From positions 248,001-312,000 of the forward strand of contig CAWBIT010000006.1 in assembly GCA_963789025.1 (NCBI GenBank): a DNA stretch of 64,000 nt. The letters run 5' to 3'. Positions 17,180-25,909 of this stretch are shown here, piece after piece (position 1 is the first letter of the stretch; every line of letters begins with the position of its first letter). The notes under the pieces were generated by a model, which worked only from the letters and a program-made list of their open reading frames with translations, was not told where the DNA came from and did not search any database. Position numbers and translations under genes: made by a program. The stretch is from AP-15 sp963789025. Its GTDB lineage: Bacteria > Pseudomonadota > Alphaproteobacteria > ATCC43930 > CGMCC-115725.

Positions 17180-19135
17180 ATGAAGCAGCCCGTCGAACGC
17201 CGTCTCGCCGCGATCCTCGCCGCCGATGTGGCGGGCTACTCGCGGCTGATGGGAGCGGATGAAGAGGGTACGCTCGAGCGGCTTAAAGCGCATCGCCGCG
17301 AGCTGATCGACCCAAAGATTAAGGAACACCACGGCCGCATCGTCAAGACCACCGGCGACGGGATGCTGGTGGAGTTCCCGAGCGTCGTCGCTGCAACACG
17401 CTGTGCCGTCGACGTGCAGCGAGTGATGATCGACCGCAATGCCGAAATACCCGAGGACAAGCGCATCCCTTTTCGTATCGGGGTCAATCTCGGCGATGTG
17501 ATCATCGACGGTGATGACATCTACGGCGACGGCGTCAATATCGCGGCACGGTTGGAAGCACTGGCGGAGCCGGGAGGCATCTGCATCTCCCGCGTCGTAC
17601 ACGACCAGATCCGCGACAAGCTTCCCTACCCGTTCGAGGACATGGGCCAGCAAAGCGTCAAGAACATCGCGCGGCCGGTGCGTACATACGCAATGACCAG
17701 TGCTACCGTAGCTTCAACACCACTCGTCTCAGCGCCGACACCACTGGGCCCGGCCAGAAGTTTGCAGCGGCTCATCATCCCGGCCAGCGCCATTGCTGTA
17801 TTGTGCGTAGCAGTCTTGGCCTGGTGGGCGTGGCCCAAGGGAAGTCCGTCGCCGGCTTCGGTTCAGACGCCAGCGGCGATCCCGCCAGCGCAGACTGCGG
17901 CGGCGAACACTCCGGCGCCGCGCCTGTCGTTCGTCGTGTTGCCATTCGAAAATCTGTCGAAGGATCCCGACCAGGAATATTTCGCCGACGGCATTACCGA
18001 CGATCTGACGACCGATCTTTCGCGCATCTCCGACAGCTTCGTGATCGCCCACACCACGGCCTCAACCTATAAGGGTAAGCCGGTCGACGTGAAGCAGATC
18101 GGCCGGGACCTCGGCGTTCGCTACGTCATCGAGGGGAGTGTGCGACGATCAGGCAATCAAGTTCAGGTCAACGTGCAGCTGATCGATGCCGAAACCGGCG
18201 CGCATCTTTGGGCCGATCGGTTCGAGACCGATCGCACCAATCTTGCAGAAGCCCAGAACGAGATCACCGGCCGCCTTGCCAGAACGCTGAATGTTGAACT
18301 GTTCCAAGCAGCGAGCCGGCGGATTGAGCGCGAAAGAGCCGCCGATCCCGATGCACGCGATTTCGCGATGCGCGCCTGGGCGCGGGTTTTACGCGGACCC
18401 TTGTCCCCAGTTACCTTCGAAGAGGCTCTGCGGCTAAATGAGCGGGCGCTGGAGATCGACCCGGGATCGGTCGATGCAAAGAATAACATGGCAGCGATAT
18501 TGGTCGGCAATTTGTCCGGCGGATGGAGCAGCTCTGTTCAGCAAGATCAGGAGCGCGCCGAAAAATTGCTCCTCGAAATTCTTGAGCGTGATCCGAATAA
18601 TGCAAGAGCCCACCTAGGTCTAGGGATCCTCCGTAGAGTTGAAAAACGACTGGTCGAAGCGCAAATCGAGTTGCAAACGGCGACTGCGCTCGACAGAAAT
18701 AATAATGTCGCATTTCGTGCTCTTGGATTAACCTTGATTTATATGGGGAAGCCAGAGGAGGCAATCCCCTATATCGAGAGATCGATCCAGCTCAGTCCAC
18801 ATGCACAGGATATCTTTGTTCCTTATTCTACACTGGGTCAGTGCCATCTCCTTCTCGGGCATTTGGATCAGGCGATCGAACTCCTAAGCAAGGCGCACGC
18901 CGCAAATCCTCGGGACTTTGGCGTTCATCTTTGGCTTGCGGGGGCGCTCGAACTCCGGGGCGATCTCGACGAGGCCAGAGCCGAAATAGCGGAAGCAATC
19001 AAGCTCAAACCGGAGGTCCACTCGCTGGCAGCATTGCGTGCTTATTTCCCTTGGATCACCAATCCCCCGTACTGGGCGCTACGCGAGAAGACGGTGAATG
19101 TCGGCCTCCGCCGCGCCGGCTTCCCAGACGAATGA
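17180..19135 (+). CDS. Class III adenylate/guanylate cyclase with TM segment and TPR domain (paralogue 1)
   Basis: 651 aa. An N-terminal cyclase homology domain (residues about 1-170) carries the metal Asp in ILAADVAGYSRLMGADEEG, the second Asp in KTTGDGMLVEF, and the transition-state Asn/Arg in GVNIAARLEALAEPGG. One hydrophobic helix lies near residues 197-215 (IIPASAIAVLCVAVLAWWAW). Next comes a FVVLPFENLSKDPDQEYFADG domain like the TolB/FlgO-type module of rhizobial cyclases, then C-terminal TPR repeats (EIDPGSVDAKNNMA, ERDPNNARAHLGLGIL). Predicted to make cAMP in response to a protein partner; which signal is unknown. It has the same architecture as the gene at 21436-23595. Confidence 0.92.
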   Translation: MKQPVERRLAAILAADVAGYSRLMGADEEGTLERLKAHRRELIDPKIKEHHGRIVKTTGDGMLVEFPSVVAATRCAVDVQRVMIDRNAEIPEDKRIPFRIGVNLGDVIIDGDDIYGDGVNIAARLEALAEPGGICISRVVHDQIRDKLPYPFEDMGQQSVKNIARPVRTYAMTSATVASTPLVSAPTPLGPARSLQRLIIPASAIAVLCVAVLAWWAWPKGSPSPASVQTPAAIPPAQTAAANTPAPRLSFVVLPFENLSKDPDQEYFADGITDDLTTDLSRISDSFVIAHTTASTYKGKPVDVKQIGRDLGVRYVIEGSVRRSGNQVQVNVQLIDAETGAHLWADRFETDRTNLAEAQNEITGRLARTLNVELFQAASRRIERERAADPDARDFAMRAWARVLRGPLSPVTFEEALRLNERALEIDPGSVDAKNNMAAILVGNLSGGWSSSVQQDQERAEKLLLEILERDPNNARAHLGLGILRRVEKRLVEAQIELQTATALDRNNNVAFRALGLTLIYMGKPEEAIPYIERSIQLSPHAQDIFVPYSTLGQCHLLLGHLDQAIELLSKAHAANPRDFGVHLWLAGALELRGDLDEARAEIAEAIKLKPEVHSLAALRAYFPWITNPPYWALREKTVNVGLRRAGFPDE

Positions 19136-19199
19136 CCGCCACCAGCAGCATCAATCCTATTGCGGGTGCATTTCGAAGCCGGCGCAGCGAGCTGCTTCG

Positions 19200-19798
19200 G
19201 CCACCGATAGCGACAGTCCCAGAGGTTAGCGTCGAAGCGGTAGCCGTTGATGTTGTCGGATTCGCGCGAGACGACGTAGAGCAGCGGCGGTAGCATTTCT
19301 TCGGGCTCGACGAGGCGCGAGGCGCGGCCTTCGAGCGCATTTCCTCGGCCATGCCGGGTGTGTAGGCGCCGGCGCCGGGGTTAACGATGTTGATCGTCAG
19401 GCCGGTTCCTTCGACCTCCTTTGCCCACACTTCGGTCGCCATTTCGAGCGCCGCTTTCGAGGCGCCGTAGGGCGAGGTGTGCGGGCGGTTCATCGTGTCG
19501 AGCTTCGTGGTCACATTGACAATGCGGCCCCAGCCTTGCTCGACCATCGTCGGCGCCACACGGCGGGCCATCTGGTCGGCGGCGATGTAGTTGGTCTCGA
19601 TGACCGCGCGCAAGATGTCGTCCGACACCTGCCAGAATTTCTGTGGCTCGGCTCGGCGGAAGCGCGCAAGGTCGATTGTCGTGAAGGTCAGGCCCGCATT
19701 GTAGACGAGGACCTGCACCCCGCCGAACCGTGACACCGCCGTCGCGACGATGCGGTCGCAATCGGCAGGCCGACGCAGATCCGCAACGACCGGCAGCA
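19200..19798 (-). pseudogene. Truncated and frameshifted SDR gene
   Basis: The minus strand reads from the junction at 19798 as LLPVVADLRRPADCDRIVA, then FGGVQVLVYNAGL, then the catalytic YGASKAALEMATE with Asn/Ser/Tyr/Lys context (GRIVNVTT, YGASK). This is an SDR lacking its first 55 or so residues including TGxxxGxG. Near 19318-19335 one base shift moves the frame. Restored, it continues RLVEPEEMLPPLLYVVSRES to RFDANLWD, the usual C-terminal segment. The 5' truncation falls exactly where the amidohydrolase partial copy begins, so one rearrangement made both. Confidence 0.85.
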
Positions 19799-20704
19799 GG
19801 CTGGTCCTTCGACCGCGCCCAGGTGCGTCCCGCGGTCGCGCCGACGATACCGCATCACTGTTCCGACGCGTTCATTCTCGGCTGCGCCGATCTGGCGCGC
19901 GAGTTCGGCCTCGCAGTCCACAGCCACGTCGCCGAATCCAAAGTGCAGGCGGTGACCGGGATCCGCCTCTACGGCCGGACGCAGACCGCTCATCTCGACA
20001 GCCTCGGCGTGCTCGGGCCGCATTTCACGGTCGCCCATGGCGTGTGGCTCGACGAAGACGACATGGCCCGCCTCGGCGACCACGGCGCCTCGGTCGCGCA
20101 CAATCCGGGCAGCAACATGCGGCTCGGCAGCGGGCTCGCCGATGCGAGAGCCATGCTCGAACGCCGGGTCAATCTCGGGATCGGCACCGACGGGGCGAAT
20201 TGCGCGGACAACCAGAACATGTACGAGGCGATGCGGCTGGCGTCCTTTGTCTCCAAGGTGCAGGGGCCGGATTGGCGGCGCTGGCTGACGACGCGCGAGG
20301 CCGCGCTGGCGGCGACCGAGGGCAGCGCCCGCGCCCTGGGGCTCGGCGACCGGATCGGCCGGCTCGCGCCGGGCTACAAGGCCGACATCGTCATGCTCGA
20401 CCTCGACCATCCGAACTGGCTGCCGCTCAACGACCCGGTCAACCAGCTGGTCCACACCGAGGACGGCACCGCGGTCTCCAGCGTCATGATCGGCGGCCGT
20501 CTGGTCGTCGACAACCGCCGCGTCGTCACCGTCGATCTCGACCGGCTGCGCGATCGGGTCGCGGCAGCGCGCGAGCGTCTCGCCGCCGCCAATGCCGACA
20601 ACCGCCGCCTCTACGAAGCGCTCGAACCGGTCGTCGGCAGCTATTGCCCGGGTCTCGCCCGCACGCCCTATCATATCAACCGTTACGGGGCGCCGGCCGA
20701 GTAG
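19799..20704 (+). pseudogene. Partial duplicate of the amidohydrolase gene (C-terminal 301 codons)
   Basis: Bases 19799-20704 match 15385-16290 at a constant offset of 4414 with no indels. Only scattered substitutions are seen, concentrated in the last 20 bases. The frame is open to the TAG. It starts mid-barrel (GWSFDRAQVRPAVAPTIPHH), so the HTHGH metal motif is absent and the product, if made from an upstream start at 19730, cannot be an active enzyme. Conserved VHSHVAESK, VAHGVW and GTDGANC remain. A recent duplication is likely because synonymous changes are few. Confidence 0.93.
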
Positions 20705-20771
20705 TCGCCGTCGTTGCTATTTTACCGATGACTACGCCTTCCGACATCGACGCTGTCGCTAGCGCCGATAG

Positions 20772-20807
20772 ATATGTGTAGTCTAATGTGTAGAGAACTA
20801 CACATAT
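20772..20807. promoter_or_regulatory. Palindromic operator overlapping the vapB2 start codon
   Basis: A perfect 11-bp inverted repeat: left arm ATATGTGTAGT (20772-20782) and right arm ACTACACATAT (20797-20807), with a 14-bp spacer that contains a third TGTGTAG. The right arm overlaps the ATG at 20806. The layout fits autorepression by the ribbon-helix-helix antitoxin encoded immediately downstream. Confidence 0.75.
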
Positions 20808-21006
20808 GCCGACGAATCTGTCGATCGATCCCGACCTGCTCGATCGTGCTCTGGCGGTGAGCGGTGAGCGCACCAAAAAGGCGGCCGTCACCAGGGCGCT
20901 CCAAGAGTTCATCGCGCGACGGCAGCAGAAGCGCTTGCTCGAGCTGATGGGCCAGCTCGAATGGGACGAAGGGTTCGACTACAAGGCCGAGCGCTCGCGC
21001 CGTTGA
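20806..21006 (+). CDS. vapB: VapB-type antitoxin (module 2)
   Basis: A 66-aa protein. MPTNLSIDPDLLDRALAVSG followed by KKAAVTRALQEFIARRQQ is a ribbon-helix-helix DNA-binding fold. The tail LLELMGQLEWDEGFDYKAER is the VapB2-type toxin-binding segment. The start is embedded in a perfect inverted repeat that is probably its own operator. The stop TGA overlaps the TTG start of vapC, giving coupled translation. Its sequence type differs from module 1, so the two TA modules are not recent copies of each other. Confidence 0.9.
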   Translation: MPTNLSIDPDLLDRALAVSGERTKKAAVTRALQEFIARRQQKRLLELMGQLEWDEGFDYKAERSRR

Positions 21007-21413
21007 GCCTTTTTGTCGATACCAGCGTCTGGTCGCTGGCCTTCCGGCGCGACTCACCTGCCGTGGTGAAGGAGGTGCGCGAACTGGTCCGTGCCATCGA
21101 AGCCGGCGAGGAGCTCATCACCACCGGGCTCGTTCTGCAAGAGCTTCTTCAAGGCTTTTCCGGGCCGAGGGACCGCACCCAAATCCTCGATCGGTTCGGC
21201 GCGTTGCCGCTGCTGGTTCCCGACCGGCGAGACCATGTCGAGGCAGCGGAATTGCGCAACAAATGCCGACGCGGCGGCATTCAGATCGGCACGATCGATG
21301 CGCTCTTGACGCAGCTCTGTCTTCGCCACGACCTCACGATGCTGACGACCGACAGAGACTTTCGCAACGTTGCCGGGCATTGCGCCCTGAAACTTTGGAC
21401 GGCGCCCGCGTAA
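21003..21413 (+). CDS. vapC: VapC-type PIN-domain toxin (module 2)
   Basis: About 136 aa from the TTG at 21003, which overlaps the antitoxin stop (TTGA). PIN residues are visible: SLFVDTSVWSLAF (Asp), TTGLVLQELLQGF (Glu), IGTIDALLTQLCL (Asp) and LTTDRDFRNVA (Asp). An upstream start at 20961 would add residues from the antitoxin gene in another frame and is rejected. Predicted endoribonuclease toxin, held inactive by the upstream antitoxin. Confidence 0.9.
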   Translation: MSLFVDTSVWSLAFRRDSPAVVKEVRELVRAIEAGEELITTGLVLQELLQGFSGPRDRTQILDRFGALPLLVPDRRDHVEAAELRNKCRRGGIQIGTIDALLTQLCLRHDLTMLTTDRDFRNVAGHCALKLWTAPA

Positions 21414-21435
21414 CGATCGGCGCGGCGCGCGGCGG

Positions 21436-23595
21436 TTATTTCTCGGGAATGTCGTATTCGCGCGACAGCGCGGCGATGCGATCGAGAAACTTCGGCTCGA
21501 GGTGGCCGGGAGAAAGTCTGCGCTCGATCGCCACCGTGAACATCGGAGCAAGCGCCCGGAGGGCGGCGAACTCTGCCGCGGCCTGCTCTCTGTGGCCGGC
21601 CAGCGCGTAGGACATGGCGAGCCAAAAGCGGATGTTCGGGTGGCTTCGCCAGCGGGGCGGACCCTTTTCGAGCAGGCTTATGGCATCGTCGACGCGTCCC
21701 AACTGGTCATAGACCGCAACCAGAGAGACGGCGTACAGCGCCGAGTCCGGATCGAGTTCGCGCGCCCGCTCGAACGATCGGGCAGCCTTGGCGTAATGCC
21801 CGGCCCACGCCTCGACCTGTCCGCGGTAGAAGGGTCCGAGCGGATTTTTCGGGTCCGCGGCGATTGCCGCCTCGACCTCCGCGATCGCCTGTTCGTGATG
21901 CCCGGTCGCGCTCAGCGCCATCGCGTGAAAGCCTGATCGCGAAAGATCCGGGTGGGGGTTCAGCCGCATGGCGGTCGCGAACTCTACGGTCGCCTCGTCG
22001 AAATGCCTGAGCAGATAGAAGACATAGCCGAGCGTCCAATGGCTGAAGTCGTCGTTGGGTCCCAACTCCACCGATTTGCGCGCATCTGCGAGTGCCGCTT
22101 CCGGGTCGTATTCCGGCAAATCCCAGTGCATCTCCAACCGCGCGCGCAAACGGTATGCGGGGGCGGACTCCGGGTTGAGCTGGAGGACCTTGTCATCGAG
22201 CTGCCGTGCGCGGTCCAGCGCCGCGAGCCGATCCCTTGCCCAGCCAAAATCCGCCTGTTGGTAGTACGTGTTGGCCAGAAGGTTCCATGCCAGCGTGTAA
22301 TTCGGGTCGAGATCGACCGCGCGCTGCAGCAGCTTCTGCGCGTCGTTCATGTCGGCGGGGTTGAAGCGCTGGAAGGCCTGATCCGCCTTGACCACGTCCT
22401 CCCACGCTTCCAGGTTGCGCGTGCCCCGAGCCGCGATGCGGGCCCACGTCGGGCCGGTGAGGTGCGCGTCGAGCGCGCTGGCAATCTGCAAGGTCAGGTC
22501 GTCCTCGAGCGCAAACAGGTCGGTCAGGTTGCGGTCGTATTTCTGCGACAGCAGGTGGTTGTCGTTGAGGGCGTCGATCAGCTGTGCCGTGACCCGGATG
22601 CGGTCGCCCGACTTTTGCACGCTGCCTTCCAGCACGTAACGCACGCCGAGGTCTTTCGCCACCGCCCGCGGCGACGCTTCCTTGCCCCGATAAACTTGTG
22701 TCGCGCCGCGTGCGATGACGAAGAGGGCCGGGTTCTGCGCCAGCGCATCGATGAGGTTCTCGGTCAGCCCATCTGCGAAAAACTCCCGTGCCGGATCGCC
22801 GCTCAAATTGGCGAACGGCAATACGGCGATCGACGGCTTGTCGGGCAGCGCCGGCGGTGTTGCGGTCGCGGTTGCGGCGGGACCCGCGACCGGCTGAAGC
22901 GGGTGCAGGCGCCAGATGGTGCCGGCGACGGCGGCGAGGACGACAACGGCGGCGACGGCGGTCACCGGCGCCCAGCGCGGCGCCCGTCTTCGGGCTGAGG
23001 GTGCGGCCTCTGACATCGGTTGGACCGCGGCCGCCCCGGCCGCATGCGGGCGAGACGCCCGCGCTCCAACCCGGTAGGCCCGCACCGGCCGCGCGATGTT
23101 CTTGACCTGTTGCTCGCCCAAATCCTCGAACGCGAGGGCGAGCTTGTCGCGCACCTGGTCGCGCACGGCGCGGTTGACGCAGATCCCGCCAGGCTCGGCC
23201 AGGGCTTCGAGCCGGGCCGCGACGTTGACGCCGTCGCCGAAAATGTCGCCCTCTTCGCTGATGATATCGCCGAGATTGATCCCGACGCGGAATTCGATAC
23301 GCCGGTCGGGCGGGACGCCGGCGTTGCGCTCGGCCATCTCGCGCTGGAACTCAACGGCGCAGCGCACCGCATCGACGATGCTGGCGAACTCGGCCAGCAA
23401 ACCGTCGCCGGTGGTCTTGACGATGCGTCCGCGGTGCTCGGCGATCTTGGGATCGACGAGTTCGCGGCGATGTGCCCTCAATCGGGCAAGCGTGCCCTCC
23501 TCGTCGGCACCCATCAGCCGACTGTAGCCGGCGACATCGACAGCCAGGATGGCCGTTAGCCGCCGCTCCACCCGCTCGCTGGCCAAGCCTGCCAT
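21436..23595 (-). CDS. Class III adenylate/guanylate cyclase with TM segment and TPR domain (paralogue 2)
   Basis: 719 aa with the same architecture as the cyclase at 17180. The cyclase domain has ILAVDVAGYSRLMGADEEGT, VKTTGDGLLAEF and GVNVAARLEALAEPGG. A TM helix lies near residues 213-232 (WAPVTAVAAVVVLAAVAGTI). The module SIAVLPFANLSGDPAREFFA follows, then a TPR array (EWDLPEYDPEAALADARKS, DPDSALYAVSLVAVYDQLG). All expected metal and transition-state residues are present, so it should be active. It converges on vapC2 with 22 bp between stops. Upstream lies only the amidohydrolase scrap. The input signal is unknown. Confidence 0.92.
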   Translation of the reverse strand: MAGLASERVERRLTAILAVDVAGYSRLMGADEEGTLARLRAHRRELVDPKIAEHRGRIVKTTGDGLLAEFASIVDAVRCAVEFQREMAERNAGVPPDRRIEFRVGINLGDIISEEGDIFGDGVNVAARLEALAEPGGICVNRAVRDQVRDKLALAFEDLGEQQVKNIARPVRAYRVGARASRPHAAGAAAVQPMSEAAPSARRRAPRWAPVTAVAAVVVLAAVAGTIWRLHPLQPVAGPAATATATPPALPDKPSIAVLPFANLSGDPAREFFADGLTENLIDALAQNPALFVIARGATQVYRGKEASPRAVAKDLGVRYVLEGSVQKSGDRIRVTAQLIDALNDNHLLSQKYDRNLTDLFALEDDLTLQIASALDAHLTGPTWARIAARGTRNLEAWEDVVKADQAFQRFNPADMNDAQKLLQRAVDLDPNYTLAWNLLANTYYQQADFGWARDRLAALDRARQLDDKVLQLNPESAPAYRLRARLEMHWDLPEYDPEAALADARKSVELGPNDDFSHWTLGYVFYLLRHFDEATVEFATAMRLNPHPDLSRSGFHAMALSATGHHEQAIAEVEAAIAADPKNPLGPFYRGQVEAWAGHYAKAARSFERARELDPDSALYAVSLVAVYDQLGRVDDAISLLEKGPPRWRSHPNIRFWLAMSYALAGHREQAAAEFAALRALAPMFTVAIERRLSPGHLEPKFLDRIAALSREYDIPEK

Positions 23596-23687
23596 TCCCT
23601 GTCGACCTGCGACAAAATCTTGGTGGCAGCCCAGTAAAGCACAGCGAGGCAGGCCGCGGCGAGCTTGTCGCGACGTGTTGCCCTGCC

Positions 23688-23787
23688 GGCCGGATCGCGC
23701 CCGGCTACAAAGCCGACATCGTGATGCTCGACCTAGACCACCCGAATTGGCGGCCGGTCAACCAGCCGGTCCACATCGTGGGTTTGG
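23688..23787 (+). pseudogene. Third, short amidohydrolase remnant
   Basis: About 33 codons read GRIAPGYKADIVMLDLDHPN then WRPVNQPVHIV. This matches the C-terminal segment GRLAPGYKADIVMLDLDHPN of the gene at 14794-16290, with more substitutions and a small deletion than the 19799 copy. Flanking sequence is unrelated. The gap 23596-23830 holds nothing else recognisable. Confidence 0.85.
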
Positions 23788-23830
23788 AGCCCCTCTCGGG
23801 ATCAGTGCCTTGGGACCCCGGCAATTCGAG

Positions 23831-24226
23831 CTATTCCGCGGCGGCGCGCTCCATTGAGACGCTTGGCGCGACTTGCGCTGGCGGGTTGCGTTGCGACCCC
23901 TTGGTGCGATCGCCAAACCGTTCCGCCGCCTTCTGGGTTATCGCGGGGATGTCGTTGCCGACCGCGCGGATTTCCGAGGCGGTCCAATTGAGGCAATCCG
24001 ACAGCCATTCGTGCTGCGCTTGCAGCAGATCGAACGGGTTGCGGGCTTCACAGATTCTCTGCATGGATCGGGAGGATGCTTCGAAGACCCGGCGCTGCCG
24101 CTGTGCCCACCCGGTGATCATCGTTTCCACACCGGTGAGAACATCGCCTTGTGCGCCCATCCACAACTCGGCCTGTTTAACAAAGGCCGAGCCCACAGGG
24201 GTTGAGTTCGATATCGCCTCGCTCAT
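23831..24226 (-). CDS. Phasin family protein
   Basis: About 131 aa from MSEAISNSTPVG. The all-helical, Gln/Ala-rich sequence (QAELWMGAQGDVLTGVETMI, FDLLQAQHEWLSDCLNWTASE) matches the alphaproteobacterial phasin-2 pattern. Phasins coat polyhydroxyalkanoate granules. A perfect AGGAGG sits about 8 bases before the ATG, which decides this start over an upstream one at 24316. No phaC or phaR is adjacent. It is probably monocistronic. Confidence 0.8.
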   Translation of the reverse strand: MSEAISNSTPVGSAFVKQAELWMGAQGDVLTGVETMITGWAQRQRRVFEASSRSMQRICEARNPFDLLQAQHEWLSDCLNWTASEIRAVGNDIPAITQKAAERFGDRTKGSQRNPPAQVAPSVSMERAAAE

Positions 24227-24401
24227 CCTGGCCTCCTGGAATGCACGGTGCCGATCGTCGCCACGGCCGGCGACAGACGCTTTGGAAGCGCCAATTTTTT
24301 TGAAATGCGGCGGCATGATGCAGCGGGGGATGCGGCATCAATATGGCGGGTTTGCAAATTAAAGTTAACGGAAGTCGGGGCGGCTTCGCACCGCCACGAA
24401 C

Positions 24402-25736
24402 TCAGCCTGCGGCGCGCTTTCCGACCAGAGAAAGCCCGCGCAGGACGTCGATCGCCTGGGTCAGTTGTTCATCGCTCGTCGAGCCCATATCGCCGGTCGC
24501 GACGGAAGGCGCTTCTACCGGCGCCGGTGTGGCGGTCGCGCCAGGGGGAGCGTCGGCTGGCGGCTTTCCTGGCGGCGTGGCAGGCTGATCGGGATTTTTG
24601 AGCGCGCCCGGCAGATCCGCCTCGTGCCGGCCTTCGCCTTGCCCCAGCTTGGCGAGTTTGAGCGAGCTCACTCCGAGGTCGGGTTCGAGCCCCTTGCCTT
24701 GAATTTCACGGCCGTTCGGGGTGGTGAAACGCGCTGTCGTCAGGCGGATCGCCCCGCCATTGCCGAGCGGGAGAAAGCTTTCGATCGAGCTTTCGCCAAA
24801 GCTCTTCGTCCCGAGCGTCACTGCCCGCTTATTGTCCTGCAACGCGCCGACCACGAGTTCGGCCTCGCGCGCCGTCCCGCCATTGATCAGCACGACGATC
24901 GGCAGACCCTTCGCGATGTCGCCGGGAGTGGCGCTGATGCGCTTTGTGGCAGCCGGCTTGCGGCCTTTGACGACGACGATATCGCCCTTGTCGATCAGCG
25001 CATCGGCGGTGGCGACCGCTGCATCGAAGTTGCCGCCGGGATTGTTGCGCAGATCGAGAATAAACCCGATCAGCTTGTTCCCGCTGCGTTGCCGCAAATC
25101 CTGCACCGTGCCGGCGAGCGCCGTCTGGGTCGTCCCGTCGAACCCAGCGACGCGCAAATATCCGATATTGCCGCCTTCGACGCGTCCCGCCACAGTCTGC
25201 AATTTGAACGGCTCGCGCTTCATCTTCAGGTCGATTGGCCCGCCATTGCCGCGGCGCAACGTCAGCGCAACCTCGCTGCCCGGGGTGCCCCGCAGCTTTT
25301 GCTCAGCCTCGCCGAGGGTCAGATCGTAAGTCGGCTCCTTGTCGATCGAAAAGATCACGTCTCCGGGATTGACGCCGGCTTGCGCCGCCGGCGACCCGTC
25401 CTGGGGCGAGATCACCTTCAGCTGTCCGTTCTCGATCGTCACCACGAGTCCGACGCGGGCCAGGTTGTCGTTTGCCGGGTTTTGCATTGCCTTGTAGGCC
25501 GCCTCGTCGAGAAAGGACGAACGAGGATCGAGTCCGGTCAACATTCCAGAGATCGCCGCATCGATCAGCTTTGTGTCGCTGACCGAATCGACCGAATCCT
25601 GACGGATCCGCTCGAACGCCTCGTCGAAGAAGTTGAGTTCTTCGTAAACGCCGTCCTTGCCGGCCTTTTGCTGAGCAAAAACGCCGCCTGCTGTGAAGAG
25701 CGCGGACACCAGCGCGATGATCGCCAACTTACGCAT
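24402..25736 (-). CDS. S41 (CtpA/Prc) peptidase homologue lacking all three catalytic residues
   Basis: 444 aa. A signal peptide (MRKLAIIALVSALFTAGGVFA) is followed by a PDZ domain (SPAAQAGVNPGDVIFSIDKE) and an S41 core (GYLRVAGFDGTTQTAL, GFILDLRNNPGGNFDAAV), then a Pro/Ala-rich tail. In the family the nucleophile Ser lies in GSASASE, with Lys and Gln in FGKGxxQ exactly 25 and 29 residues later. Here the matching residues are Arg290 (GGTAREAE), Glu315 and Glu319 (FGESSIE). The DNA reads these codons cleanly with no frameshift. It is therefore predicted to be periplasmic and not a protease, perhaps a scaffold or peptide binder. It has no envC partner next to it. Confidence 0.88.
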   Translation of the reverse strand: MRKLAIIALVSALFTAGGVFAQQKAGKDGVYEELNFFDEAFERIRQDSVDSVSDTKLIDAAISGMLTGLDPRSSFLDEAAYKAMQNPANDNLARVGLVVTIENGQLKVISPQDGSPAAQAGVNPGDVIFSIDKEPTYDLTLGEAEQKLRGTPGSEVALTLRRGNGGPIDLKMKREPFKLQTVAGRVEGGNIGYLRVAGFDGTTQTALAGTVQDLRQRSGNKLIGFILDLRNNPGGNFDAAVATADALIDKGDIVVVKGRKPAATKRISATPGDIAKGLPIVVLINGGTAREAELVVGALQDNKRAVTLGTKSFGESSIESFLPLGNGGAIRLTTARFTTPNGREIQGKGLEPDLGVSSLKLAKLGQGEGRHEADLPGALKNPDQPATPPGKPPADAPPGATATPAPVEAPSVATGDMGSTSDEQLTQAIDVLRGLSLVGKRAAG

Positions 25737-25909
25737 GCACCAATGTCCTCCAGGGGATCAGGCGGTCGACTAAGCAGACCCTTAAGCGGATAATCGTGGC
25801 ATAACCGTGACGGTAGGAACTGCTTTCCTGCTGGCGATCTTGCCAGAAAACCGCGCACAATGCTTCTGTACGCGCGGAAAAGCCGCACCTCTAAGGGGAG
25901 AGACCCCAA

